Source: Lunularia cruciata (taxonomy: Eukaryota; Streptophyta; Marchantiopsida; Lunulariales; Lunulariaceae). From it: a stretch of DNA of 64,000 nucleotides. Below are positions 12,379-25,643 of this stretch, one piece after another. The stretch spans positions 18,233,001-18,297,000 of the forward strand of contig OX419758.1 of assembly GCA_948567375.1 (NCBI GenBank), in the 5' to 3' direction. The notes beneath the pieces are model-generated. The model made no database searches and had not been told where the DNA came from. It saw only the letters and a program-made list of their open reading frames with translations. The first letter of the stretch is position 1; each line of letters opens with the position of its first letter. The translations under genes were made by a program, and so were the position numbers.

Positions 12379-15300
12379 ATGACAATTAGCGATGCACCTG
12401 TATCAGCTAACGGCCACGAATTACCGAATGGCCGTGAAAGGGATGACAAAAATGCATACGTTGATGTCAATAATGAAGAAGGTGCGAGGATCGCAAAGAG
12501 TTCCCGAATTTCTACTCAGCGTATCGTGGAGGAAGATATTTGTATTCTTTTGAAGCTCGTTTTAATTTCCATGATACAAATAGCTGGGTGAGAAGGGGCA
12601 GGTGCTTGATACTGCTGTCCTTTTCCCGGCAGTGACTCCACCTGCTTATTATTTTGATATATTCAGCCCCGCACTGCGCTGCTAGCATATACACAGTAGC
12701 TGGAAGTACCAGATGAATCCAGTCCTGACAGTTTTCTTGCTTGCTGGTGCCCTTCCTATGTTAGTCCACACAGCGAGCGGATTGTGAGATAAAAATGCTA
12801 TCTAGCAGCTTGACATTCTATTGTGCTGCTTTTGGCCTGTGCATCCATTTTATACAGAGATACTAATTCGCTCTTAACTGATTCTCCTGACATCGAAGTA
12901 ACCTCTGTAAAGAAGCAACATGGCTTAGCGAGAAGAAATTAAATTTTCAGCCAGTTTCTAGCAAGTGGCCGGCTGAATTCTTTGACAGTTTGAAACTGCG
13001 CGACAGTTCCTTCGGGACCAATAGGGACGCAATTTAGAGAGCCGTAAGCGGTGAGAAGTGAATCTGTGAATTCTTGCAGACCTTCCTGTATTATTGTGTC
13101 TTAGTATATCTCTAGGTGGCGCCTGACTTTAGAGATGAATAATTGAACCTAAGTTTCCGACAATCCACATACGTCATATCCATACCACGATACCGAATGT
13201 AGAAAAGCATACAGCTTTTCAAGCTTAAACGATTGACGTACAGGAAGGAGAGCCAATTTTCAAGGCTTGAACGAGATGGATAGAGAACGTCCGTCTTTAA
13301 GCTGCACTAATTCGTCCAAATCGCAGGACTGTGATTTTGTGACTTGAGCTCTGGTCAGGCAACCTTATGGATGACTTCCTTTCCCGGAAGTAGTGACACC
13401 GCGGAAATAACAGCACAGTTTCCTACAACTGACAGTAGACATATCTCCTGACGTAGCGGGTTGGCCATGTAGGAATCTCTTATACTCGACTTATACTCGG
13501 CATTTTGAGACTTTCTCCGATGACGCCTGATCTGTTCCATACTAAGCGACTGCCGATTTCATGTCCTAGTTTTCATCAATGCCATATCTCCGGACATTGA
13601 AGATTGTTTGGGTTGGACTTGAGAATCATTCTCCGTATTTGCTGAAGGGAATCTCCGAATTTAAACGCCATTAGCTTGATGACACTGGTTGTGTTTCCTG
13701 CAGGCGACATACAGGAGAAACCCTTGACCTTATGGCAAAAGTTCAAGAAGAAAATGTTCCGCATGGAAATGCTGCTGGTGTGGACTATTCTCGGGGTCTC
13801 ATGTGGAGTAGGACTTGGTGCAGCCCTCTACGGCATGAATCTCTCGCGCACAGCCATAACACTGATCGGTAGGTTCCCTGATATTGCTGTACCGTCTAGA
13901 CAGACTGATTATTACTTTGATTGCCAATACCAACGTTTTCTCTCTCCTACGGAGTAAGAGGAATCCGCAACCAGTAGGCGCAGCACGGGCTGAAATTGCG
14001 CGCCGGAATTTCTTATCTATTTCTATCAATTCTCATTCAGGATATCCTGGTGAAATGATGATCAGCGCGTTACAAGAGCTCATCCTGCCACTAATGATCT
14101 TCGCGCTCATGTCTGGTGTTTTCGCTCTACGGAGTACCAAGACAGGGTAAGCGCATCATCACGATTAGGTCTATAGAAAGGAAAACTTCGTTGTTACCCC
14201 ATTTGTTCTAATCACCGCAGAATGAAGGTTGCATTTTCGGTAAAGTGAAATGACTGTCCGAAGTGAGACGCATACGGATTCCAATCGTTGTCCCAGTTGA
14301 GTAAATTTCGGGTACCACTGATCTGATACTTGTTTTGTTAAGAGTTGGTTCACTAATGCAAATGGGGTTAATTCTCAAGAATTCAAGTACCCCGGTGCTT
14401 TCACATCTAGCAATTCAAAGAGGACCCAGCCGAACTCTATTACTTCAGTCTATCTGGAATCATCATATATTTCTGGGCCATGATTCCTTCATTTGCCATG
14501 TAGGAAGATAGACTAGAAGGTTTCAGTTGAGTCGGTTTTGCCTACAAGCTAATTATTTTGACCCGTGCTTCTGATGAAGGAGTGGAAAGGTGACAAGATG
14601 GGCGCTTACATACTACGTTCTGAGTATGTTTATAGCAATCATCATCGGTATTGCCGCTGTGTATACTATAAATCCTGGAAAAAGCCGGCCTTTCGAGAAC
14701 ACCGATGAAAGTGCTTCGTGCAAGGCAAAAAATACAAGAGCTGTCGCAGCTGCGTAAGTTTGACCGACATTATAAGATATGAAGATCTTTGCTGCTCTTT
14801 TATAAATAAAGTCAGACTTTGAAATCTCTTTTGACGGAAACCTTAAATGGACAAAAACTATCTACATTTTGTCCTCTGAAAGGAACTTAGGCGTTCAAAC
14901 TGACATGTTTAACCATGTCCACTCTGACAGGAACTCCACAGCTGGGGCAACAACGGCAGTAGACTCAATTTTGAATCTTGGACGAGATCTTATTCCAAAA
15001 AACATTGTAGCAGCAGCTGCTCTCCCGAACTATTTGGGTGTGATGGTGTTTGCTGTCACTTTCGCTTATTTCCTCGTCAAAGTCGGTAAGTCATGAGCTA
15101 CTCCTAGTACATCTGCGTTTTGCTGGGTTGAAGTTCGTCAATGTCAAACGTGGATTTGGGAGACATCCCCTTTCATCTAAGGAGAACTTGCCCCTCTTAA
15201 GACACTGTGGGTTCCTAGACCTTGTCTTCCATCAGAACGCGGCCTTTGGGTTTGCATGCTTTAGTGCACAACAAAAGTGTTCAGACTTGAACACTTGAAT

Positions 15301-17583
15301 ATTCGCTTGAAAACTTTAACATGCCATTTCTAGGCTCTCAAGAATAAGAGGAATAGACGTTGTCCACTCTTAATTCTCCGCTGGTCGAGCATCCTTAAGT
15401 AAATGAAGAGTTGTCTAAATATTTGTTGGAGCTGCCCATAAGAAACTGTACATCACTGCAAATAAAGAGTTACTCCTCAAATGTGTGATGGGGAAGCTAT
15501 ACACACAGGATGAAGCAAGAAAAGAAGTGATGGAGCTACTGCTTCCTTTCAAGTCTGACAAAACTTTATGCTGTTTCGTGTATACAGGTGACAAAGCTGA
15601 GCCAATAATTCAGATGATTGAAGTTTGCAACACAGTTGTCATCAAAATTGTGAGTGATAAAGCCTCTGCTTTTCTGTTTCACCATATTCGTTCACCTACT
15701 CTTCACTATATAGGTCAGTCAAGAACAATTTCCAAGCTGCTATGGTTGTCACGGAGGACTTTTAGTTTGCGGATGGCTTTCTGAGTACATCACTTCCGTT
15801 GAGAGTTGGAGTTACGTAAACTGCCTTCTGACCATTATTTCCCTCGTCTCATTCTTGTCAAGTATAACATCATCTTCAACTTCGCTTAACAGACGTCGTC
15901 TTAATTTCGGTGTACTCCTTGAAATTTACAGATCCACATAATTATCATTACCACCCCGATCGGTATTGCCTCATGGATAGCTACAACGATCTTACAAGCA
16001 TGTAGCATTACACACTTGCTCGAATCACTGGGGTTGTTCGTGGTTACGGTTCTGACAAGTATCGGGATCCATACCTTCATTGCTTTACCACTGACTCTCC
16101 TGGTTTTGTCCCAAAGAAACCCAATCAGAGCTTTCAAGTGAGTCACACAACCAGGATAAATTTTAAAGTTATCTTCCTAGGTAGCTTGAGACATGGAACT
16201 ATGCTTGAACATTTAATGTGAGATACGATACATTCTTGAAGGTGATCCTGCATGTTAGTGTGAAACTTACTTTGGTTAACTTATTCCCTGGAATTGAAAA
16301 TATCTGAATTTACAGGTCTTGGATTCCAGCTTTTTTCTTGGCCTTGGGAACATCGTCCAGTGCCGCAACGATGCCCTTGAGTATGGAATGCGGTGTAAAA
16401 CACGGGTGCAATCCTGCCATTGTAAATTTGTACTGCCTTTGGGGACAAACATCAACCGAGATGGTACTGCATTGTACGAAGCTATAGCAGTAATATTTAT
16501 CTGCCAGGTAACCTTTGAACTGAGAACTGAACAAATCGTTCATTACAACAGCTCCAGAACTCAAGATTCTCATGTTTCGCATATACTATCCGTGGAAGGC
16601 CTTGTCTTAGGTTCAAAGTGAATTTCGAACATCAGTGTAGAACATTGGTAAAGCTTCGTAGCATACGGCACCGACTAGGCACATCTACCATTGCGATATC
16701 GTTATCTTTTGTTGCCTTGTTGTTGGTAAATCCATGGATTTTAGAAACAGTGCAGCAAATCTCCTTGTATACATTTGTTTGAGTTACAGTTTATTCTCCT
16801 CTATTCATGTTGCTAATGAAGTTTCCAACATACATGACACTCCTTTAAATGATTCTGCAGGCACATGGTCGTGAGCTATCGGTTGGTCAAGTGATTGTTA
16901 TTGTTATTGTAGCCACACTTGCTGCAGTTGGAACAGCTTCCATTCCTCATGGAGGTCTTGTAACGCTGATTACCGCTTTACAGGTGATTTCTCCTTCCTT
17001 TGTAGTGAAATTCATTTCGTATCCATCTAGTGGAGAATCGTACCATATCTTTAGTCGAGTTCTTGAAGTTTCAAAGTTCCTTCTTTACATGTACTGAAAT
17101 TTTCATCCTATTTAGGCCTTTGATGGTTCACAGTTCAGGTCCCTTTGTTCGCACAGTTTCGTTAAATCTGACAAAAAAACCTTTATCTCTGCAGGCAACT
17201 GGAAATGCCGAGTTCCTGGGAGATCTATCATTGCTGTACGCTGTCGACTGGATACTTGGAATGTTTCGAACTGTTTGCAACGTCTGGGGGGATGCATGTG
17301 CTACAGTTGTAGTGGACGCCTGGCTAACCAAGTATGGCAAGGGCATAGAATTGGCGCCTGTTGAGGTATCTTCTAACACTGCACACGAGATATTTTAATC
17401 GATACGAACTATCAAATTCGTTGAACGTTGTGTAACTTGAAGTTGGACTGATCGGTTGTTAGTCTCTCTTTCAAAGAAGTATCTCTAACCTTGATTCTGT
17501 ATGTTTATCAGGATATGCAAGCCCAAAAAATAGAAGAGGGAGGGGAACTAAAAGACCCCATTGAAACGAGACACGTAGATTAG
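12379..17583 (+). CDS. SLC1-type Na+/dicarboxylate-glutamate symporter (frameshift in exon 8)
   Basis: Eleven exons, all GT..AG with matching phases: 12379-12520, 13704-13868, 14041-14146, 14580-14753, 14931-15085, 15588-15649, 15932-16137, 16316-16507, 16861-16983, 17195-17365, 17512-17583. Product is about 522 aa, a normal length for the family. It is predicted to be a multi-pass membrane protein coupling Na+ to acidic solute uptake. Visible landmarks are [14 protein letters not shown] (TM2), the serine-rich HP1 tip [20 protein letters not shown] (TM7, canonical NMDGT), SIPHGGLVT (HP2) and [19 protein letters not shown] (TM8). Exon 8 needs one extra base in the A-run at 16424-16426 to stay in frame. 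As written, translation shifts after about residue 372 and stops about 20 codons later, losing TM7, HP2 and TM8. This is either a pseudogene or a sequence error. The cytosolic N-terminus is hydrophilic; the start is the first in-frame ATG. Confidence 0.88.
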
Positions 17584-19530
17584 AGCAGACACTGTAATCT
17601 ATGTGGATCAGAGGGAAAAGCTGTCACTTCAAGATTTTTCTGACCACTATTACTTCAGGTACTCAAAATACTCAGTAAAGGAGATGTACTTCATTCATGT
17701 CGATTCGTTGCACATATTATATATTATTTTAGTTCTATGACACGAAATTTGAGCTTTAGTTAGTGCATTCAAATTAGCCATCATCTTGGCTGTCATCTCT
17801 TTTGATGAATCGGCTGTATCTTACCCCCTTAAGAATCCTTTTGGCAGTTTTTAGTACTCGGTGAGAAGAAGAATCTTTCAGAGATTTTGTCACACATGTC
17901 ATTTGACCAGTATCGTTTCTTGAGTAGAGAAGATAAGATGGGTTGGTTCAAGTATCAGCTCACATATTAGGGTGGCTGTTCTGGTATATTGAGCAACTCA
18001 TTTCCTTAAGTTCCCGGATCCTGGAGTGGTTAGGTCCATTTTCTAGCACCCTATCCTTCAGTACCCGACATCGCCTGGTGTCAAGCGCTATTGAGATAGA
18101 CTTGCACTATTGATTAACCCTATAGACACAGAATCACCAAGATCTGGTGGGAGATTCTTAAACTCCTAGAAAAGGAGAAAAGCCGGACTTGTTAACATCT
18201 TGAAGCATATGCTATGCTAGTATATGACTTGTAAATTTCCGTTCTGGAAGCTGTATAAAACAGAGATCAAATGTGTCCTTTCATCACCTGTCTGTCTCGC
18301 CTCTGAGAACTGAATATTGTCAATGTCTAGCATTTAAATGAGCGTGAAGGGTCGAGAGTCACCTGCCAGGTGAATTGAACATCATAGTGGGCTAGTTTGG
18401 GTTGAACATCATATTTCTGATCGGCAATCGTCTTCATGGTGCATGAAAAATGAAAGGGTTTCTTTCTCAGTATATTTGCTTGAAGCTCGGGTGTATCAGG
18501 GATACAGCATCAGTTACTTATGTATCTGCTTTTGGGACTCTTTTCTGCTTCACTTGGTGTCCTGAAAACACTCGTCTACACATGGTTTACTACCTTGCAT
18601 CCTCGTTAGCTAGACTTTACCGTCTCAATTCAGCACTTTGGTGATCGATTACCGCTCCCAGAGGCACCTGAACGTGGAGAAGATGGTTTAAAAGTCGAAT
18701 CTGAATACAATGCTAGAATACCTCGCATCTTGGTCAGTGAGCTGGCCTTCGCAGAGTTAACTACTATAAGCGAATTCAGAACTCCCTCGATATTTAGATA
18801 TTAACTTTCGTAGTGAGATCATAGGATTTAACTGTACAAGCTATAGATTCAACCATGTTCCATATTCCTTTTGAAGGGAAGGTTCGTTAACTGTTCAGAA
18901 TTTCGAAGGCAACTTGAGGAACATGTTGCTTCCACAAAACAAATATTCTTCCGGTGATACTGAAATGAAGATAATGTTGTGCAGGCTTTCTATTTGGCAT
19001 AATTTGATTAACCAGGAAGCTTCGGTCTCTTGAGGCACCATGATTATGCTTTGAAACAAGAATCTGGGCGATTTAACGCTTACTCTGCATCTTGAAGGTT
19101 CAACAACAGGTCGATTAACTAATGAAAGTGTTGCTCTCATCCCCGCAACCTGCGACATGAGCGGAGAAATGCTCGACGCCCCAGTGGAATAGAAAAGTTT
19201 TATCACGGAGGTAGGACAATGATCTCATTAGACAAGTAAGTGCGGTCTAATCTTCAGCTGTGTGCACTGTTGATTTCAGCACCTTTGTTCAAGGCATCAG
19301 CTCGCCCCACTGCAAATGAAACTTTCGATGGATTTGAGAAATTTTTCTATTTCTAAATTTTTCACAATATACTATGTGTCATCTACGGTATTCTCCTTGG
19401 AGCGCAAGTACTGTAGCTTTGGGAGCGTAATCCATCAAAATCGATGTAACGTTTGAAGTTTTTCTGCCAGTGGGGTTGAGGTCTACCCTGGAACGTCAAG
19501 CCTTTACTTGAGATCTTTGCTTCAAGCAAA
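17584..19530. other. Spacer without recognised gene
   Basis: SLC1 3' UTR plus intergenic DNA. Frames at 18450-18644 (+) and 18895-19206 (-) show no family resemblance. Confidence 0.5.
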
Positions 19531-21540
19531 TTATCCAGACCATGTACATATCCTCCTGCAGAAGCATGTAGAAATTTGCTTATACAAAGTCTGCAATACT
19601 ATTTTCGAAGCCAGTGTGTACGCTACAAGGGCGACTTTGCGAAACTGAACTATCAGAATCTCAATAGCGGCTTCGTTTGAACGAAATGGATGTGTCGATT
19701 CTACCAAACTCTTCGTGAATTGTATTATAGGTTCTGTACCGTACGATGTCTCTCTGTCCCTTGCCTTGTTGACCAAGTCTTCGGGGAAAAGAGTCTTCAT
19801 TGCTTGCATTCTGTACTGTCTTGCTTTAGCTTGATACTCAGCAGCTGGTTTCGATGTTGAAATTGGAGGCATAGCAACAGTACCAGTCAATGTATTCAGC
19901 ACAGGTCTATCTTTAGGATTTGGATGTGAACATAAACGCCCCGAAAGTTGCAGCGATTCCACCTGTTCAGCATCGGGATGACCCTTCAGCCTGTGGTCCA
20001 TAACACTCAATAATAACTCATCCTCATCCAGTTTATTCCAATCTACAAGTACTCCCTCCTTCTCCGGCAAATTGAGCATTATAAACCAATCTTCCACAAG
20101 CCCACCTCCAAACAAACCGCTCCAAGCGCATACACGTCTGTTCTCACTGTGAACTTCCAAGTCCCATGTGGCTCCGGGGCGATGTATCGATTTGTTCCAG
20201 CTGCCACAGTTGTGGCAGGATTCTCATGACGGTCTTCCATCCGAGCAAGGCCCCGGTATGCCATTCTACTCCTTCTCCAGCGCTATATTACCAAATTTAA
20301 GATCACGGTGGATAATTTGCTGCCGCCAACCCTCGTGAAGACAGTGTAAAGCCTGTGCAACACCAATCAGTATATCAAATCTGAGCTTCCTTTCGCCATG
20401 AGTTCATACACCAGCAGGAGCTTGCTTCCTTCATGACACCATCCAAATAATCTCACGATGTTCCGATGCTGCAGTTGACTGATGATTGAAACTTCGGCCA
20501 CGAACTCCTTCAGCCCTTGTTTGGAATCTGTCTCACGGTCCATACGGCCATTCTGTCCAGTTGCAGGTAACGTACCACGGTACACTTCCCCAAACTCTCC
20601 TTGCCCAAGTTTGGATTCTCGCAGAAATTACAAGTAGCCATACTCAGCTGTTGTGAACTGTAGTGAAGATTTTGTGCGAGATCCCCAAATAACACATGAT
20701 CATAGATTTCAAGTTCTTCTCCTAGATCTGGAGATTCTGCACGGTACCTTCGCCCCCGCACAAGGAAAGAATGTAAACATTACCGGCCTGAGAACTTTCT
20801 GCTACAAGCTCGGGAAAGGTTTCAAAAGTCCAGTCAGAAACACTGTAGAAACGGTGGCAGGTGCAAAATCCGTTTGCAGCTGAAAATCAGACGTATACCA
20901 GTCTGACAGAGAATGCTAATCCACCCAAGCGTAAACGTTCTCATTTCCTGCAAGGTTGATGCCCAACTATGAGGCGTTTCTTGCAGCTCTTGATGTCGTA
21001 TTTCCCAGATCTTTTCTGTTTATCATCATCGTCTACACCAGGATTTTGGAAGGTGTCAAACTCGACAGCCAAAGTAGCAACCACCAGCTGCTCCGAATCA
21101 TCGAACACACCAAATGAACCTCCAGAATTGCCTGGACACTGAGAAACACTGAGCATCCAAATGTCATTCCGTCTCCAGCACCCTCGGATTGACTCGGCTC
21201 CATGCTGAACCGGAAAGAAGTCCTAAAAGAGTTCCACCGATTCGCACTGGTGTCCAGCAACTGGATCGGTTGAACCATCACAGCAATTCTGTTTGTCTCT
21301 TTCTAAATACGAATCCAATGTTTTGTTGACATTATAAACATGTTAAGGTCAAAACTTCAGAATTTGATATGGTACTGGCATCTCCCACGAACAATAGATT
21401 CCAGTTGGATTACTTTTGAATGGCGAATCCACTGTTCCCAGAGTAAAATTGGCTGTAACGTTAGTGTATCTCGCGTCTAATGTCAAAGTGAGGATCCCCA
21501 GCACAAGAAAAACGAACCTGGTTCAAGGCATTGTAAGTTG
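19531..21540 (-). pseudogene. Decayed L-type lectin receptor kinase
   Basis: Several frames on the minus strand line up in order with the intact kinase at 29837-32056. Signal peptide and lectin start lie at about 21540-21370 (FLVLGILTLTLDARYT, then FTLGTVDSPFK). Lectin pieces follow at 21281-21033 (LLDTSANRWNSFRTSFRFSM) and 21156-20990 (VATLAVEFDTFQNPGVDDDD). The kinase N-lobe is at 20585-20367 (SKQGLKEFVAEVSIISQLQ). Activation segment and C-lobe are at 20264-19780 (IAPEPHGTWKFTVRTDVYA, CSHPNPKDRP). Frameshifts, stops and missing blocks break it; the HRD catalytic loop is not recoverable in one frame. It is in the same orientation as the intact gene, about 10 kb away, so a tandem paralogue that died. 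Confidence 0.9.
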
Positions 21541-24500
21541 AAAGAGTATCTTCAAGTCTTCTCAACCTCAAATGTCCACAGATAGTTCCTAGATCTGGAA
21601 ATTGAAGGAACTGTGCGCTGATACAGGACGAAGATTGATGTATCCAGGCGCTATTCATCATCTTTTGCAGACCACATCGATGTCATCAAGAAGACTTTTG
21701 CTTAACAGAATAACTGCAGATATGGCCACTTAAGGGAAAAAGAGATCTGAGAGCAGAGGACTGAGTCCATGAAATACACCGAAAATGGCCTCCTAAGATC
21801 CATCATAGAACTGATGTAATAAATCAAGGAAGCTGACGCAAAGTATCTCCTTCCAGTGGAGAACTGCATGCAGAGTCTGCTAAGATCATGGATAGTCTAC
21901 TTGCAACTACACTGTCTAGCTTCTGTCGCGGCAGTATTAAGGAATTCGAACGGTATCGCTCTAGCTGCAAGTGCCTTGCGGAACAGACCAAGAAATACCA
22001 ACTCGATATCAATTTTCAATGTTGAGATGCTATCTGCTTGACTGGTTTCAGTATGCACTAGACCATATCAAATGTACTTTGCTGACTCTTGTCATCTCTG
22101 ACGACTCTTGTCATTTGTGACCACTTCCGGATAAGCGAGGAGGAACAGTGAGTCCAATGTTTTCGACTTCGACTTGGTTGGCATATCGTGCTTCCGAGAC
22201 GATCTGATTCTTGCTATTGACTTTCAACGACAGATACATCTTGTAAGAAAATCATCAGCATTGAAAGGCTCCAATCATATTATTACACTCAAACTTCGTG
22301 ACGCAACCTGTAATGGTTGTATCAAATCCCATTTCACTCTCGTTTGCTTTAATCTTTCAATGGTCGAACACACAGCTGATTCTTATCCTTCCCCAACAAA
22401 ATTGGAGACTCGGTCAGATTCAGATCTTTTGATTCTTTTCAACAATTTGTTATGACAGAGTAGACATCTCCACAGCTAATTCTGTCTGCTGAAGCCATAT
22501 GAAATCGCGTGGAAAGTGCAGCAGAAGGTCCGAGAAGCCTTAATAACTCTACTGTAGATCTGGTGAAGCATTGGACGCCATTCAGTAGGACAAATCTAAA
22601 CATCAGACAGTAAGCAGGAGTTCCTCGGTAAGCACCAGAATGTCCAAATCAAGCAGCTCTCGGGACCTAGGATTAGTAAGTAGGGACACGAAAGGGATGG
22701 TCGATACGCTTAGAACCAATAGCATCGAGTTCAAAACTGGAGCTTTGCGCTTAGGGTTGAAGAAAAGGAAGTGGTGAGTTATTTCTAGTTTAGCTTAGTA
22801 AGTTTTCTTTTGTATCACATGAATATGGTGTCAAACATAATCATCTATCATCCTTCATTCCTAAGATCTCCACCTCCAAAAACGAAAACTAAAGATAAAA
22901 GCAGGATCCCTGAGTAGGTGCTTACCTCTTCCGTGACGAAGGCAACCACGGCGTGTTCACTAGGAAATGATGATAAATGATTAGGAACTAGATCACATTC
23001 AGAAAGTAGCGATTTCTATCAAGTCCGAAAAGCTTAAGTTGATTTCGTTTGTCATCGAAATACTCAAATGAGTAATAGTGACAATAGTGAAGGTTACGCA
23101 GAATTTGAACTCGAGGACCAGAGCGAGGACGACTCCGAGGTCGAGATTGAGATATATGTCATCACCTATGGCAAAACACTAGACGAGAAGATTGAGAAGT
23201 CTCCAAATCTGTGCAAGAGATCGCGCTAGAGAGCCAACTACTAAGCAAGCGTCGAGAGATAGATTTAACCGTATTCGGGAGAAATATCGAGATATGGTAA
23301 TTTTCTGGTCTTTCCGAGCTAAACACCGTTTAATAGTGTTGAGGAAACTCGCTCTTGAGATTAAAAGTTGAAAATCTGCTTGAAAGATCATATCAATAAG
23401 GCGAAAAGAGTGTACTAGTCAATGACGTGTTTTCCACCAGAGCTGAAACGTCGGCAATATTGTCGGACTCCACAAAAGAGTGGCAAAGGGCATTTCGGTT
23501 ATGGTAGACGGTTCTTGAGAAATCGCCACGAACATATACATGGAATTCAAAGAGAGTCAGACTTGTACGCTGATAACAAGTTGAAGGTAGATGGTCTAGA
23601 GTCTTGTGTATTTAGTAGAGTAAGGAAGAATTCCAAAGAGTACTAAAGAGGGAGAAAAGGACAAGGCCCGCAAATACTAGAAACTGGAGGGAGGGATTGC
23701 TGCACTGAAGACACGAGGAATCTATGTTTGACAATGGACACAATGGACATAATCACGACCGAAAAGCAAGCATAAGATCCGATATGTCGATTGCGGTTTT
23801 TATCATGTCCGCGAGTAGGAGAATGAAGAAGGGGTACAGCACGTGTGTTAACCACGATAATGGTTCTTATTTCACTTGGCAGGACAGTACATTACCTACT
23901 GTACTTACTCTCACATTCATCCATTCATGCAGATAATATCACACACATCACTCATATTACATGGTACGCTAGTTGAACCCTGAATCAACTGCTCAACGCC
24001 CTCTATGTGGCTATCTCTTCAGTAATAATTCACAGGACTTATTCTACACAATGGTCGTCTAAGAGGGCCCTGATTCTTTGTTCTAACTCCCTTCTGTCAC
24101 TCTCCAGAAAATACTTATTGATTCAATATTACTGCTATTCGGCTACCGTTCGGTCACGAGTCCAGGCTCCTAAGCCAATACCTCGGGCCTAACAAAGGCG
24201 TCGTTTCTTCTCTTCCTCCACCATCCCTGGATCTTCCTGTTAACAGTACAAAGAGTTGATTCGGCAAGGTTGCCCATTGAAATTATAAAGATCAGTAAGA
24301 GCTCGTCCCGATTCAATCTGTAAAATATGTCAAACGCACACTCATGGAAGGCCTTTGGTGAGTAAGACGGTTTGAGAGCCGATTTCAGATATTATCATAA
24401 TGGCGAGTTGGTATCTGAGGTTGCTCTCACACAGAAACATCTCTAACCATCAACATTACGCTGTTCCATATGAATCCAGGATATTCCAGTATCCAGAACC

Positions 24501-25180
24501 CCTTGTGTTACTAAGATCCTTGACTGTGACGGTACAGTGCGAGTGGACCGGTCTGCGTGCACTGTATAAAATACAATCAACTATGTTTCGCTTGTTGTTT
24601 CAAGGAGAAGGTTCACTTTATGTTTCAAAGTGGAAGACGAGTTGAGTAGATATTACTTTTTCAGCACGACACACTGTTCTTTTTCTGCTGCCGGATATCG
24701 ATTGTGGAAGCCTTGTTCAGGTTTTGCCAGGATACTATATCAGGAAAACTTAATTTCTCTCAAGTGGTTGAAGGCTAATATAATCATCATTTGAAGTGCA
24801 TAAAATCATATGCTTCTACAAGGTTGTCCCCTGAAATCTCAATCCTGGTTTACCCCTGAAATAATGTGATAGCAGTTACAGGTGAACAACATGTCTTTCG
24901 TTTAAAGTCACACTGTGCGTGTTTTATCATCTGACAGACACATGCTTACACTGGGATTGCCGCCTTACTGGACTTCTCCTCTTTTGAATGTTTTGTGTAC
25001 AGTGCTCTCATGTTGCTCGTTGAAAAGACGATGTTGATTACGCGATTGACTATGTGGTCAAAGTATCCAAACGAAAGGACTACTATCGAAATCCTGTAAT
25101 ACTGCAGATTACGCGCTCTCCTCCTTATAATCAGGCGTGTTCACATTTATATGTGATCATGAGATGACCGCACCATACCA
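21541..25180. other. Spacer without firm gene
   Basis: Only short frames. One ATG frame at 23068-23229 (+) encodes 53 residues rich in Asp/Glu (SEDDSEVEIEIYV). A different frame just after it (about 23220-23370) reads RFNRIREKYRDMV. Together they could be a frameshifted remnant of a longer protein, but I recognise no family. Confidence 0.4.
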
Positions 25181-25185
25181 GTGCG

Positions 25186-25193
25186 TATATATA
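25186..25193 (+). promoter_or_regulatory. TATA box of small paralogue 1
   Basis: TATATATA lies 217 bp before the ATG at 25410 and is followed by CCGGCTTGCTTATCCACGTT. The same arrangement (TATA, then TTGCTT..ATCCA.GTT) is found 233 bp before the ATG of the paralogue at 28515. That shared arrangement is why I call it a promoter rather than a chance AT run. Confidence 0.5.
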
Positions 25194-25409
25194 CCGGCTT
25201 GCTTATCCACGTTCACAACTTAACATTCCGCATATTGGACTTATGTCTCGAGCGTTGTTGTTCCATTTCATGCAACCTCGAACATAACTGTTAACTCTTG
25301 GACCTCAAGTGAAAGCCTTCAGTTCAGAAAGTCTGCTAAGATAGCTCCTGAGCTAAACTGAACTTCGATCTGAGTATTGAGGTATTAGCTTCCTAAAAGT
25401 TTTGCGCTA

Positions 25410-25643
25410 ATGGCAGATTACAATGACATCCTTGGCGATGACGATTTTCCTCCGTGGCTTACTGCTTCACAAGAAGCTGACAATCATGATCAAGAACAAT
25501 GTCTAACCATAGCCATTATATGTCCGAACAGGATTGGAACAGCGAGTTCTAATACAGACTTTGTTTATCAGGACAAACTTGCACTCAAAACGCTTGTCCG
25601 TGGGGGACGTATCCATGTGAGTTCAACTGCATTTCGTGGGTGA
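25410..25643 (+). CDS. Small acidic-N-terminus protein, first exon (paralogue 1)
   Basis: An ATG frame of 77 codons beginning MADYNDILGDDDFPPWLTA. It matches the frame at 28515-28291 along its whole length (MADYxDxLGDDDxPPWLTAxQExD, later GGxxH). The matching codons differ mostly at third positions, the mark of selection on protein. A good donor, CAT|GTGAGT, sits at 25616/25617 in phase 0, so the likely coding exon is 25410-25616 (69 codons) with further exons downstream that I could not identify. No known domain, signal peptide or membrane segment was recognised. Function unknown. It points toward its paralogue (convergent). Confidence 0.55.
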   Translation: MADYNDILGDDDFPPWLTASQEADNHDQEQCLTIAIICPNRIGTASSNTDFVYQDKLALKTLVRGGRIHVSSTAFRG

